NCBI GenBank assembly: GCA_022772525.1
Contig: JALFAD010000093.1
Coordinates: 1-43,452 of the forward strand
Direction of reading: 5' to 3'
Length of the DNA: 43,452 nucleotides
DNA from: Clostridiales bacterium
GTDB taxonomy: Bacteria; Bacillota; Clostridia; Oscillospirales; Oscillospiraceae
The position numbers and the translations under genes are program-made. Position 1 is the first letter of the stretch. Each line of letters starts with the position of its first letter. Below the pieces are notes generated by a model that was given only the letters and a program-made list of their open reading frames with translations, did not search any database and was not told where the DNA came from. Shown piece after piece: positions 1 to 7,036 of the stretch.

Positions 1-10
1 CAATTTTCAT
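1..10 (-). CDS. 5' end of a divergent gene cut by the window edge
   Basis: On the minus strand an AAGGAGG ribosome binding site (17-23) sits six bases before an ATG (8-10). Only about three codons (M-K-I) fall inside the window, so no function can be given. The gene is divergent from the pseudouridine synthase at 71. Confidence 0.45.
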
Positions 11-70
11 GGTTGACCTCCTTGAAATGGGGCGTATTTTTTGATAGGATAAGGCAAAGGAGAGATTTGC

Positions 71-703
71 ATGGAACTACTGTATGTGGACGAGGCCGTG
101 GTAGTGTGCATAAAACCCGCCCGGGTGCTGTCCACGGATGAACCAGGTGGTCTTCCGGAGCTGGTGCGTCAGGCATTGGGGAATCCGAAAGCAGATATCC
201 GCACAGTGCACAGACTGGATCGCGTGGTCAGCGGCGTAATGGTATTGGCGAGGAATGCTGCCGCAGCCTCGGAGCTGTCCAGGCAGATGCGGGAGAATCT
301 ATTCCAAAAAGAGTACCTCGCCGTTGTGCATGGTGTTCCGGAGGACATGGAAGGTACGCTCACAGATCTTCTGTACCGGGACAAGGCCCGACGCATGACC
401 ATGGTAGCAAAGGAGCCGGGGAAGGATGTCCGGCAGGCGGTACTTGACTATCGGGTCCTGGGAACAAGCAAGAACCTAAGCAAAGTATTGATTCGGCTGC
501 ACACTGGCAGAACCCATCAAATCCGTGTGCAGTTCGCCAGCAGAGGCATGCCGCTGGTAGGGGAGCGGAAGTATTCAGAAGGGGAGGATTCCTGCGAAAT
601 TGCACTGTGGTCGCATAAGGTCAGCTTTGACCACCCGACAACAGGGGAGAGCGTGGAATTCTCTCAGGAGCCGCCGCGAGTGCATCCGTGGACACTGTTC
701 TGA
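71..703 (+). CDS. RluA-family RNA pseudouridine synthase
   Basis: Predicted to isomerise uridine to pseudouridine in rRNA or tRNA in the cytoplasm. The family motif HRLDRVVSGVMVLA lies at about residues 47-60 and carries the catalytic Asp. A second family motif, TGRTHQIRVQF, lies at about 144-154. At 210 aa it is short and lacks the N-terminal S4 domain of RluD-like enzymes, as seen in RluA/RluC-like small forms. The ATG at 71 follows an AAGGAG site. The target uridine cannot be read from sequence. Confidence 0.88.
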   Translation: MELLYVDEAVVVCIKPARVLSTDEPGGLPELVRQALGNPKADIRTVHRLDRVVSGVMVLARNAAAASELSRQMRENLFQKEYLAVVHGVPEDMEGTLTDLLYRDKARRMTMVAKEPGKDVRQAVLDYRVLGTSKNLSKVLIRLHTGRTHQIRVQFASRGMPLVGERKYSEGEDSCEIALWSHKVSFDHPTTGESVEFSQEPPRVHPWTLF

Positions 704-765
704 GGTTCCGGGACTATCTGAGTATATCATATTTTTCAGAATCTTGCAAATATCAGGAGGGAATT

Positions 766-1023
766 ATGCCATATTATAATTTCTATCAGCATACGCAGTG
801 CGAGTATTTCCCATGCCATGCTGGGGCCGACCCGGAGACATTCAGCTGCCTGTTCTGTTACTGCCCACTGTACTGCCTTGGGGAGAAATGCGGCGGGAGC
901 TTCCGGTACACCGCCTCCGGCATCAAGGACTGCCAGCACTGTCTGCGGCCCCATAGGCGGGAGAATTATGGCTCCATCTGCGAGCAAATGGAGCAGGTGC
1001 TGGAGCTGGTGAAAAAGCCTTGA
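766..1023 (+). CDS. Small cysteine-rich domain protein
   Basis: An 85-residue protein with Cys pairs spread through it (CEYFPCHAG, CLFCYCPLYCLGEKCGG, CQHCLRP), which matches the cysteine-rich small domain family seen near cobalamin and other genes in Clostridia. The pattern suggests metal binding (Zn or Fe-S), but the function is unknown. The frame is open upstream, but the ATG at 766 is chosen because AGGAGGG lies just before it. Its stop codon overlaps the -35 box of the tRNA-Ser promoter. Confidence 0.75.
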   Translation: MPYYNFYQHTQCEYFPCHAGADPETFSCLFCYCPLYCLGEKCGGSFRYTASGIKDCQHCLRPHRRENYGSICEQMEQVLELVKKP

Positions 1024-1048
1024 TTTTTTGCCGCTGAGCTGGTATAAT
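1020..1048 (+). promoter_or_regulatory. Promoter of tRNA-Ser
   Basis: TTGATT (1020-1025), a 17-base spacer and TATAAT (1043-1048), placed 11 bases before the tRNA. The -35 box overlaps the stop codon of the preceding gene. Confidence 0.75.
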
Positions 1049-1058
1049 GACACCCGAT

Positions 1059-1149
1059 GGAGATGTACCCAAGTGGCCGAAGGGTGCGGATTCGAAATCC
1101 GCTAGGCGCCGCAAGGCGTGCGGGGGTTCAAATCCCTCCATCTCCGCCA
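1059..1149 (+). tRNA. tRNA-Ser (anticodon CGA)
   Basis: The acceptor strand GGAGATG pairs with CATCTCC. The anticodon loop TTCGAAA (1091-1097) gives anticodon CGA (1093-1095). A long variable arm, GGCGCCGCAAGGCGT, is typical of class II tRNA-Ser. The T loop GTTCAAATC is present, the discriminator is G1146, and CCA (1147-1149) is encoded. Its 3' end is duplicated at 24739-24761. Confidence 0.95.
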
Positions 1150-1150
1150 G
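1128..1150 (+). repeat. Candidate attL: 23-bp tRNA 3'-end repeat, left copy
   Basis: The last part of the T arm, the acceptor strand and CCAG (1128-1150) are identical over 23 bp to 24739-24761. Bases on either side differ. Tyrosine integrases commonly target tRNA 3' ends, and an integrase remnant starts about 130 bp downstream. Confidence 0.75.
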
Positions 1151-1155
1151 TATGT

Positions 1156-1199
1156 TAAATCCCGGTATTGTTTTTCAAAACCGGGATTTATTGCTTTTT
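1156..1199 (+). terminator. Terminator after tRNA-Ser
   Basis: An 11-bp perfect stem, TAAATCCCGGT (1156-1166) with ACCGGGATTTA (1180-1190), is followed by TTGCTTTTTG. If the island reading is right, this terminator was brought in by the element. Confidence 0.8.
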
Positions 1200-1259
1200 G
1201 CATTCATTTTGCCTGTGGATTGTTTTGAAAATTGAAAATGAATATTTCGTAAAATCGTG

Positions 1260-1282
1260 TTTACCCTTATTTTTACCCTTAT
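1260..1282 (+). repeat. Tandem 11-bp repeats, possible integrase arm sites
   Basis: TTTACCCTTAT occurs at 1260-1270 and again at 1272-1282, a 12-bp period, overlapping the integrase stop codon. Short direct repeats between an att core and the int gene are typical arm-type binding sites. The role here is inferred. Confidence 0.5.
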
Positions 1283-1680
1283 GCCTTCACGGATTTTATA
1301 AACTGCTCCATGCGGTCTGCGCTCTCCTTTTTCATCTGCTCTGTGACGTGACCATATACATCCAGCGTGAATGCCGCAGTGGCGTGGCCTAAGTTCTCCT
1401 GCACGGTTTTGATATCATCCCCGGAGCGGATGGCGGCCACGGCGTAGGAATGGCGCAGATCGTGGAAACGGGCGTTCGGACAGCCGATGGCGGCGACCAT
1501 TCGCTTGTATTCCCGGTATACATTCTGCGGCTTCAAGTGCTGGCCAAGATCGTCCGTAAAGACGAACCCGGAATCATACCAGCACTCGCCGTAGCGCAGT
1601 TTGTTTTCCAACTGCTTCTTCTGAACACGGCGTAGGACGCCGACCACGAAGGGCGGCAGGGTGATAGTACGCCCCTTACT
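1279..1680 (-). pseudogene. Tyrosine integrase, C-terminal catalytic part only
   Basis: The reading frame runs from about 1680 down to 1279 and gives only the catalytic domain of a phage/ICE-type tyrosine recombinase. HDLRHSYA carries the conserved HxxR, and GHATAAFTLDVYGH carries the second His region and the nucleophilic Tyr. Similarity begins abruptly at SKGRTITLPPF near 1680. The N-terminal arm- and core-binding domains and the first catalytic Arg region are missing. It reads toward the tRNA-Ser gene, the usual arrangement for an element integrated there. It is very probably non-functional. Confidence 0.85.
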
Positions 1681-1682
1681 CG

Positions 1683-1910
1683 GCCTTTGAAAATCGTCCT
1701 ACCGAGATCGCATTCGCTCAGAACAGTATCGAGAATCTGAGAATCAATGAATCCGACGCGATGACCGATGATGAGCTCATCGATACCGTCGATCGCCTGA
1801 TTGATTGTTTCGATACGGATGACCCGGAGGAGAAACGGCTATTGATCACTATGCTCATCTCCAGAATTGATTTTGAAAATGATGAGATTCTGATCCACTG
1901 GAATTTTTAA
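1683..1910 (+). pseudogene. Probable serine recombinase, C-terminal fragment
   Basis: An open frame without a start encodes about 75 residues, ending DPEEKRLLITMLISRIDF...ILIHWNF. The pattern EKRxLxxxLISRI followed by a short beta strand and IHWNF resembles the tail of large serine recombinases from Clostridia. It abuts the broken integrase end at about 1680, so two recombinase fragments meet in opposite orientation. Family assignment is from pattern only. Confidence 0.45.
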
Positions 1911-1914
1911 TATA

Positions 1915-1980
1915 AAGTGCCGCCGTACAGTACAGATCATCCAGCACGAAATTGACCACTGCAACGGCATCCTGATCTGA
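1915..1980 (+). pseudogene. Peptide deformylase, C-terminal remnant
   Basis: The frame ending at the TGA at 1978-1980 encodes VQIIQHEIDHCNGILI. This is the HExxH zinc-binding motif and C-terminus of a Clostridial peptide deformylase. Only about 20 codons remain and nothing upstream in frame matches, so it is a remnant. The functional def gene must lie elsewhere. Confidence 0.6.
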
Positions 1981-2079
1981 CGCTTCCGCGTTCTGACCAT
2001 GGGAAAGGATCGCTTTCTGGCCCTGTACGGATTGTGATCACAATGCGGCATGATGTATTCAAAAGAGGAGATGGATTTT

Positions 2080-2625
2080 ATGTATGAGGAAATCACAGCT
2101 CAGGCCCGGGCAGCCATAACTGAGCTGCTAGAACAGGCAAAGCTGAAGCCCGGCGCGCTGCTGGTCATTGGCTGTTCTTCCAGCGAAATGGTGGGCAAAC
2201 GTATTGGCAAAGGCTCCAGCGAGGAAGCTGCGGAGGCGGCCTTTGCGGGAATTTATCCGGTGCTTCAGGAAAACGGTATTTTTCTGGCAGTCCAGTGCTG
2301 CGAGCACCTGAACCGGGCGCTGATTCTGGAGCGGGAAGCGGCAGAGCTTAGGGGATATGAACCTGTCAACGTAAAGCCCCAGCCCAAGGCAGGCGGCTGG
2401 TTCGCCGTCACCGCGTGGAATGCGTTTTCCGACCCGGTGGCGGTGGAGGAGATCCGCGCCGACGCGGGAATGGACATCGGCGGCACCCTGATCGGCATGC
2501 ATCTGCGTCCGGTGGCTGTACCGGTCCGTACCAGTGTCAGGCAAATTGGGGAAGCAATGGTTCTGTTTGCCCGGACCCGGCCTAAATATATCGGCGGCCC
2601 CCGGGCGGTCTATCAGGATTTATAG
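2080..2625 (+). CDS. YwlG/UPF0340 (TIGR01440, DUF436) family protein
   Basis: A 181-residue conserved protein of unknown function. Family hallmarks are LLVIGCSSSEMVGKRIGKGS near the N-terminus, LAVQCCEHLNRALILE in the middle and DIGGTLIGMHLRPVAVPVR toward the end. ATGs occur in frame at 2050, 2053, 2071 and 2080. The last is chosen because AGAGGAG lies nine bases before it and the product then matches the usual family start. Cytoplasmic, no membrane segment. It is a single gene followed by a terminator. Confidence 0.85.
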   Translation: MYEEITAQARAAITELLEQAKLKPGALLVIGCSSSEMVGKRIGKGSSEEAAEAAFAGIYPVLQENGIFLAVQCCEHLNRALILEREAAELRGYEPVNVKPQPKAGGWFAVTAWNAFSDPVAVEEIRADAGMDIGGTLIGMHLRPVAVPVRTSVRQIGEAMVLFARTRPKYIGGPRAVYQDL

Positions 2626-2662
2626 AAGCCGATAGTTTTGGTAGAGAAAAATTAATCGCAAG

Positions 2663-2696
2663 TCGTGTCGGAGTGAAAGCCTCGGCACGATTTTTT
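2663..2696 (+). terminator. Intrinsic terminator after the YwlG-like gene
   Basis: A stem of TCGTGTCGGAG with CTCGGCACGA (one wobble and a small bulge), followed by six T residues (2691-2696). Confidence 0.75.
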
Positions 2697-2870
2697 GTGC
2701 GATTCAACGGAAAGCCAAGAGGTGCACAGGTGTGTTTCCTAAGGATGAACATATGTCGTTTCTGCAACGGGCCATGATACAGAAATGCAAGGAAAAGGGC
2801 ATACACCGCAGAAATCTGTCAAAATCTGCATAATGAACTCACCGAAAATGCAAAAAAATGAAAAGGATTG

Positions 2871-2899
2871 TTGACAAGCGGTCATGAATTTGATATTAT
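2871..2899 (+). promoter_or_regulatory. Promoter of the dipeptide unit
   Basis: TTGACA (2871-2876), a 17-base spacer and TATTAT (2894-2899), about 55 bases before the dipeptidase start. No gene was found between 2697 and 2870. Confidence 0.75.
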
Positions 2900-2954
2900 T
2901 TATCCAATATGAAGCTTTGCCCGTATCAAGTGCGGGTCTTGCGGGAGGTCGGCT

Positions 2955-4325
2955 ATGGAACTTAAGGAATGTGTAAAAAGAAGAGAGCCGGAGCTGCTTA
3001 AGTGCCTTCAGGAGAATCTTCGGATTCCCAGCGTGCAGGGCGCGCCGGAGGAAGGGAAGCCCTACGGCAGCGAGGTTCGCAGAAGCCTTGACCACGTCCT
3101 GGCAGCGGCGGAAGCGCTGGGCTTTTCGACTGTGAATATGGACGGGCAGGTAGGCTGGTGCGAGTACGGCACCGGCAAGGAAATGGTCGCCGTTCTGGGC
3201 CATCTGGACGTGGTGCCAGCCGGGGATGGCTGGAGCTTTGACCCCTGGGGCGGTGAAATTCGGGGAAACCGGATTTTCGGACGGGGTACCATGGATGACA
3301 AAGGCCCCTCTATTGCGGCATTGTTCGCATTGGCGGCTCTGCGGGATTCCGGGCTGCCCATCCGCCGACGGATTCGTGTGCTCTGGGGCTGCAATGAGGA
3401 AAGCGGCTCTCAGGATATGAAATACTATCTGGCCCACGGCGGGGAGATTCCGGTGATGGGCTTTACCCCGGACGGTGAATACCCGGTGATCAACGGTGAG
3501 AAGGGCATTATCAATGTGACCTATGAGCGGGAAATGGATCGTGTGGGCGATTTGCAGTTGATCTCTCTGCATGGCGGCACGGCGCCCAACGTAGTGCCGT
3601 CTTCCGCCTGCGCAAAGCTGGCCTGCTCCAAAGAGCTGGCCCGGCGGCTTGCCACGCTGCAGGCGCCCAAACTGCGCTTTGCAGTCATGGAGTATGGTTT
3701 GTTCGTCGAGTCCGAGGGCATCAGCGCCCACGGCAGCACCCCGGAGCTGGGGGAAAACGCCATCGGGCGGCTGCTGCTGGCTCTGGATACGCTGCCTCTG
3801 GAAGGGCAGACAAGGGAAACTATCCGTTTCCTTGCGGAGACGCTGGGCATGGAGACTGACGGCACGTCGGCAGGCATCGCTTTGTCAGACGAGGTGTCCG
3901 GCAAGCTGACCCTGAACTGGGGTACCCTGCATATTGAAAACGGCAAACTGCAAATGAAGATCAATTACCGTTACCCCGTGACGAAATCTTACGACGACTG
4001 CGCCCCGATGCTGGACGCGAAATTTGCCGCCGCCGGCTTTACCAAGGCAGCGGAGCTGCACAAGGCAAAGCTCTATGTGCCTGAGGAAAGTGAGCTGGTT
4101 TGCACACTGATGAAGGTCTACCGGGAGCAGACGGGGCTGGAAGGAAAGCCAAAGTCCATCGGCGGCGGCACCTATGCCAAGAGCCTGCCCAATATTGTGG
4201 CCTTCGGCCCCATTTTCCCCGGCGACGAAATTCGGGAGCATAAGCCTGACGAGTTCCTGGAGCTTTCCCGGCTGATGGAAAATGCCCAGATCATCGCCGC
4301 GGCCATGTACGAGATGGCGAAATAA
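2955..4325 (+). CDS. pepV: Sapep-type Mn2+-dependent dipeptidase (PepV-like, M20)
   Basis: Cleaves dipeptides in the cytoplasm. Metal-site motifs are clear: LGHLDVVPAG with His83 and Asp85, GRGTMDDKGP with the bridging Asp115, and NEESGSQDMKYY with the general base/metal ligand pair Glu148-Glu149. At 456 aa it has normal PepV length, with a lid domain between the catalytic halves. The ATG at 2955 follows GGGAGG. Only 15 bases separate it from the dipeptide epimerase downstream, so the two are almost certainly cotranscribed. This suggests use of cell-wall or dietary dipeptides. Confidence 0.92.
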   Translation: MELKECVKRREPELLKCLQENLRIPSVQGAPEEGKPYGSEVRRSLDHVLAAAEALGFSTVNMDGQVGWCEYGTGKEMVAVLGHLDVVPAGDGWSFDPWGGEIRGNRIFGRGTMDDKGPSIAALFALAALRDSGLPIRRRIRVLWGCNEESGSQDMKYYLAHGGEIPVMGFTPDGEYPVINGEKGIINVTYEREMDRVGDLQLISLHGGTAPNVVPSSACAKLACSKELARRLATLQAPKLRFAVMEYGLFVESEGISAHGSTPELGENAIGRLLLALDTLPLEGQTRETIRFLAETLGMETDGTSAGIALSDEVSGKLTLNWGTLHIENGKLQMKINYRYPVTKSYDDCAPMLDAKFAAAGFTKAAELHKAKLYVPEESELVCTLMKVYREQTGLEGKPKSIGGGTYAKSLPNIVAFGPIFPGDEIREHKPDEFLELSRLMENAQIIAAAMYEMAK

Positions 4326-4340
4326 GGAAGGAGCGTTCCT

Positions 4341-5438
4341 ATGAAGATAACAAAGGTTCGTCTGGGCCGGATTTCCGTCCCGCTGCGTACGCCCTTTAAG
4401 ACGGCTCTGCGCAGTGTCAATTCCGTGGAGGATGTAATTGTCGAGGTTCACACCGACTGCGGGGCCGTGGGCTACGGCGAAGCGCCTCCCACCGGAGCCA
4501 TCACCGGCGACACCACCGGTGCCATTATCGGCGCCATTCAGGATCACATCGCCAAAACCATTGTAGGCAGGGATGTGGACGAGTTTGAGCCGCTGCTGCA
4601 ATCCGTGCAGAAGTGCATCGTGGGCAATACCAGCGCCAAGGCCGCTGTGGATATGGCCCTGTGGGATCTGTATGGACAGCTGTACAAGATTCCTGTCTAT
4701 AAGCTCATGGGCGGCGCCCGCAAAAAGATCGTGACGGATATTACCATTTCCGTCAACGACCCGGAAACCATGGTGAAGGACGCTCTGATTGCCATAGACC
4801 GGGGTTACGACTGTCTGAAGATGAAGGTGGGCGTAAATCCGGAACTGGACGTGGCCCGGCTGGCGGCGGTTCGAAACGCCGTGGGCAAGGACGTGGTTAT
4901 CCGCATCGACGCCAATCAGGCCTGGCAGCCCAAGGAAGCTGTAAAAATCCTGAACAAGATGCAGGAGCAGGGTCTGGACATTGAGCTGGTGGAGCAGCCC
5001 GTGAAAGCCCACGATTTTGAGGGTCTCAAGTACGTCACGGCTCGCAGCTATGTACCGGTGCTGGCAGACGAGGCGGTGTTCTCCCCCGAGGACGCCATGA
5101 CCATCATGAAAATGGGTGCGGCCGACCTCATCAACATCAAGCTCATGAAGTGCGGCGGCCTGTACAACGCTCTGAAGATCGCCTCCGCAGCCGAGGTCTT
5201 CGGCGTGGAGTGCATGATTGGCTGTATGCTGGAAGCCAAGATTTCCGTCAACGCCGCCGTGCATTTAAGCTGCGCTAAGAATATCATCACCAAGGTGGAT
5301 CTGGACGGCCCTGTGCTGTGCAGCGAGGATCCCATTCTGGGCGGCGCGGTGTTCAACGAGAAGGAGATCACCGTTTCCGACGCTCCCGGACTTGGCATTC
5401 AGGGCATCGAGGAAGGCAGACTCATTTACATCGACTGA
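4341..5438 (+). CDS. Dipeptide epimerase (enolase superfamily, Ala-Glu epimerase-like)
   Basis: A 365-residue enzyme of the MLE/enolase superfamily. Catalytic parts visible: the KMK motif (Lys160/Lys162), metal ligands Asp190 (RIDANQAW), Glu216 (VEQP) and Asp241 (LADEA), and the opposing base Lys265 (NIKLMKCGG). The family epimerises L-Ala-D/L-Glu or related dipeptides from murein. The exact dipeptide cannot be fixed from sequence. It follows the dipeptidase by 15 bases with its own AAGGAAGGAG site. Together they would convert a mixed-chirality dipeptide to an L,L form and cleave it. Confidence 0.9.
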   Translation: MKITKVRLGRISVPLRTPFKTALRSVNSVEDVIVEVHTDCGAVGYGEAPPTGAITGDTTGAIIGAIQDHIAKTIVGRDVDEFEPLLQSVQKCIVGNTSAKAAVDMALWDLYGQLYKIPVYKLMGGARKKIVTDITISVNDPETMVKDALIAIDRGYDCLKMKVGVNPELDVARLAAVRNAVGKDVVIRIDANQAWQPKEAVKILNKMQEQGLDIELVEQPVKAHDFEGLKYVTARSYVPVLADEAVFSPEDAMTIMKMGAADLINIKLMKCGGLYNALKIASAAEVFGVECMIGCMLEAKISVNAAVHLSCAKNIITKVDLDGPVLCSEDPILGGAVFNEKEITVSDAPGLGIQGIEEGRLIYID

Positions 5439-5704
5439 CCCCATAAACTACGGAAGTGCCAGACGGGTGGGTTCTGTAGGGGAGCTCTGAAGAAACCGCC
5501 ATCGGTTGTGCAGTGGATCTTTTGATCCCCCGGTGCAGTTTATAAAATCGGAAATACATACAATATTCCTCGCTTTTATAAACTTTCCAGGGAACCAAAA
5601 TCTCTCGCTGCCAGCTCTCGTCGATTTCATCAGAGTTTCCTTGGGGATAGCAGCCAAAGCCCTCGGGGGTTTCCGAAAGAATAAAAGGAAAAGGAAGGAT
5701 TACT

Positions 5705-6868
5705 ATGATTACCAACGGCTTTACTTACATTGCGGTACTTCTGCTGCTGGCGGCTACGCTGGTAACACTGGAAAAGAACACCGGCTGGAAGTTCTTCGAG
5801 TTCATTCCTGCGGTTGTCCTGCTGTATCTGCTGTCCATGGTGCTGTGCACGCTGGGCGTGTGGGACATGGCGGAGACGAAACCTGCCTACAGCGCCCTGA
5901 AAAACAGCATGACCTATGCCATGATCTTTACCATGCTGCTGCGCTGCGACATCCGTAAGATCATCAAGCTGGGGCCCAAGATGCTGCTGGGCTTCTTCAC
6001 CGCCGCAATTACCATTATGGTGGGCTTTGTGGTGGCGTTCCTGCTGATGAAGGGCGTTATCGGCTCCGATGCCTGGATGGGTCTGGGCGCTCTGTGCGGC
6101 AGCTGGCTGGGTGGCTCCGGCAACATGGTGGCTGTGCAGGCGGCGCTGGACATCAGCGAAGCGGATATGGGCTACGCGCTGGTCATTGACTCTATCGACT
6201 ACTCCCTGTGGGTCATGTTCCTGCTGTGGGCCATTCAGCTGGCTCCCAAGTTCAACAAGTGGACTAAGGCCGACACCAAGCTGCTGGACGAGGTTTCTAC
6301 CAAGCTGGCGGACGATGCCAAGCTGAACAATAAGCCCATCACCTTCCAGAGCATGATTCTGCTCATCGGCGTGGCGCTGACCGTTTCCGCCGTGGGCCAG
6401 AATATTGGCAAGTTCCTGAATGGTTACCTGCCCTTCCTGGACAAGGCTACCTGGACCGTCCTGTTCATCACCGTGCTGGGCCTGATTGCCGCTGTGTCTC
6501 CTCTGGGCAGGATTGCCGGCTCTGCCGAGGTTTCGAACCTCCTGCTGTACACTGTTATCGCGCTGCTGGCCTCCCGGGCAAGCCTGCTGGAGCTGGCGGA
6601 CGCTCCCGCCTGGATCATCACCGGCTTCATCATTCTGGCAATCCACGGTGTACTGCTGCTGGTGCTCAGCAAACTGCTCAAGCTGGATATGTTCACCGCT
6701 GCCGTTGCCTCTCTGGCGAATATCGGCGGTACCGCTTCCGCGCCTGTGCTGGCTGGCTCCTACGCGGGTTCTCTGGTGCCTGTCGGTATCCTGATGGCTC
6801 TGCTGGGCTACGTCATCGGCACCCCCTGCGGCATTCTGGTGGCAAACATCATGAAGATGCTGGCATAA
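5705..6868 (+). CDS. DUF819 family multi-pass membrane protein (YjcL-like)
   Basis: A 387-residue integral membrane protein with about 10-12 hydrophobic segments. The family signatures GALCGSWLGGSGNMVAV and ANIGGTASAPVLAGSY occupy equivalent places in the two halves, which suggests an internally duplicated transporter fold. The family has no firm substrate. The start at 5705 follows AAGGAAGG. The 266 bases before it (5439-5704) hold no gene I recognise, only a small GGATC/GATCC hairpin. Its place after a dipeptidase and a dipeptide epimerase suggests dipeptide or amino acid transport; this is inference. Confidence 0.85.
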   Translation: MITNGFTYIAVLLLLAATLVTLEKNTGWKFFEFIPAVVLLYLLSMVLCTLGVWDMAETKPAYSALKNSMTYAMIFTMLLRCDIRKIIKLGPKMLLGFFTAAITIMVGFVVAFLLMKGVIGSDAWMGLGALCGSWLGGSGNMVAVQAALDISEADMGYALVIDSIDYSLWVMFLLWAIQLAPKFNKWTKADTKLLDEVSTKLADDAKLNNKPITFQSMILLIGVALTVSAVGQNIGKFLNGYLPFLDKATWTVLFITVLGLIAAVSPLGRIAGSAEVSNLLLYTVIALLASRASLLELADAPAWIITGFIILAIHGVLLLVLSKLLKLDMFTAAVASLANIGGTASAPVLAGSYAGSLVPVGILMALLGYVIGTPCGILVANIMKMLA

Positions 6869-6885
6869 CTGCAATTGAACAACAG

Positions 6886-6919
6886 AACTTCCCGTCCTGC
6901 TGCGGACGGGAAGTTTTTT
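6886..6919 (+). terminator. Strong terminator closing the dipeptide unit
   Basis: A 12-bp perfect stem, AACTTCCCGTCC (6886-6897) with GGACGGGAAGTT (6904-6915), six-base loop, then a T run. Confidence 0.9.
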
Positions 6920-6946
6920 ATGCGCTTAAGCAAAATCTTTATAAAA

Positions 6947-7002
6947 CCTTAATACCGACCGGGCCTGCCTTAACACCCTTTTTATGCCGATTCCTCTATG
7001 AT
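6947..7002 (+). promoter_or_regulatory. Direct repeats and -10 box upstream of the potassium unit
   Basis: CCTTAATACC (6947-6956) and CCTTAACACC (6968-6977) are direct repeats with a 21-bp period, two helical turns. They precede a TATGAT -10 box (6997-7002). No good -35 box is present, which fits an activator-dependent promoter. The KdpE-like regulator at 11358 is the obvious candidate, by inference. Confidence 0.5.
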
Positions 7003-7036
7003 AACGTCGGAATTTAGAGATAAGGGAGGCCACGCC

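Noticed and set aside
5439..5704. Possible leader RNA before the DUF819 gene
   Set aside because: Only a small GGATC/GATCC hairpin was seen, with no promoter, terminator or known riboswitch boxes.
5630..6874. Long minus-strand open frame (414 codons) opposite the DUF819 gene
   Set aside because: It is rich in His, Gln and Gly as expected for the reverse of a GC-biased gene, has no ribosome binding site, and the plus strand holds a clear membrane protein family.
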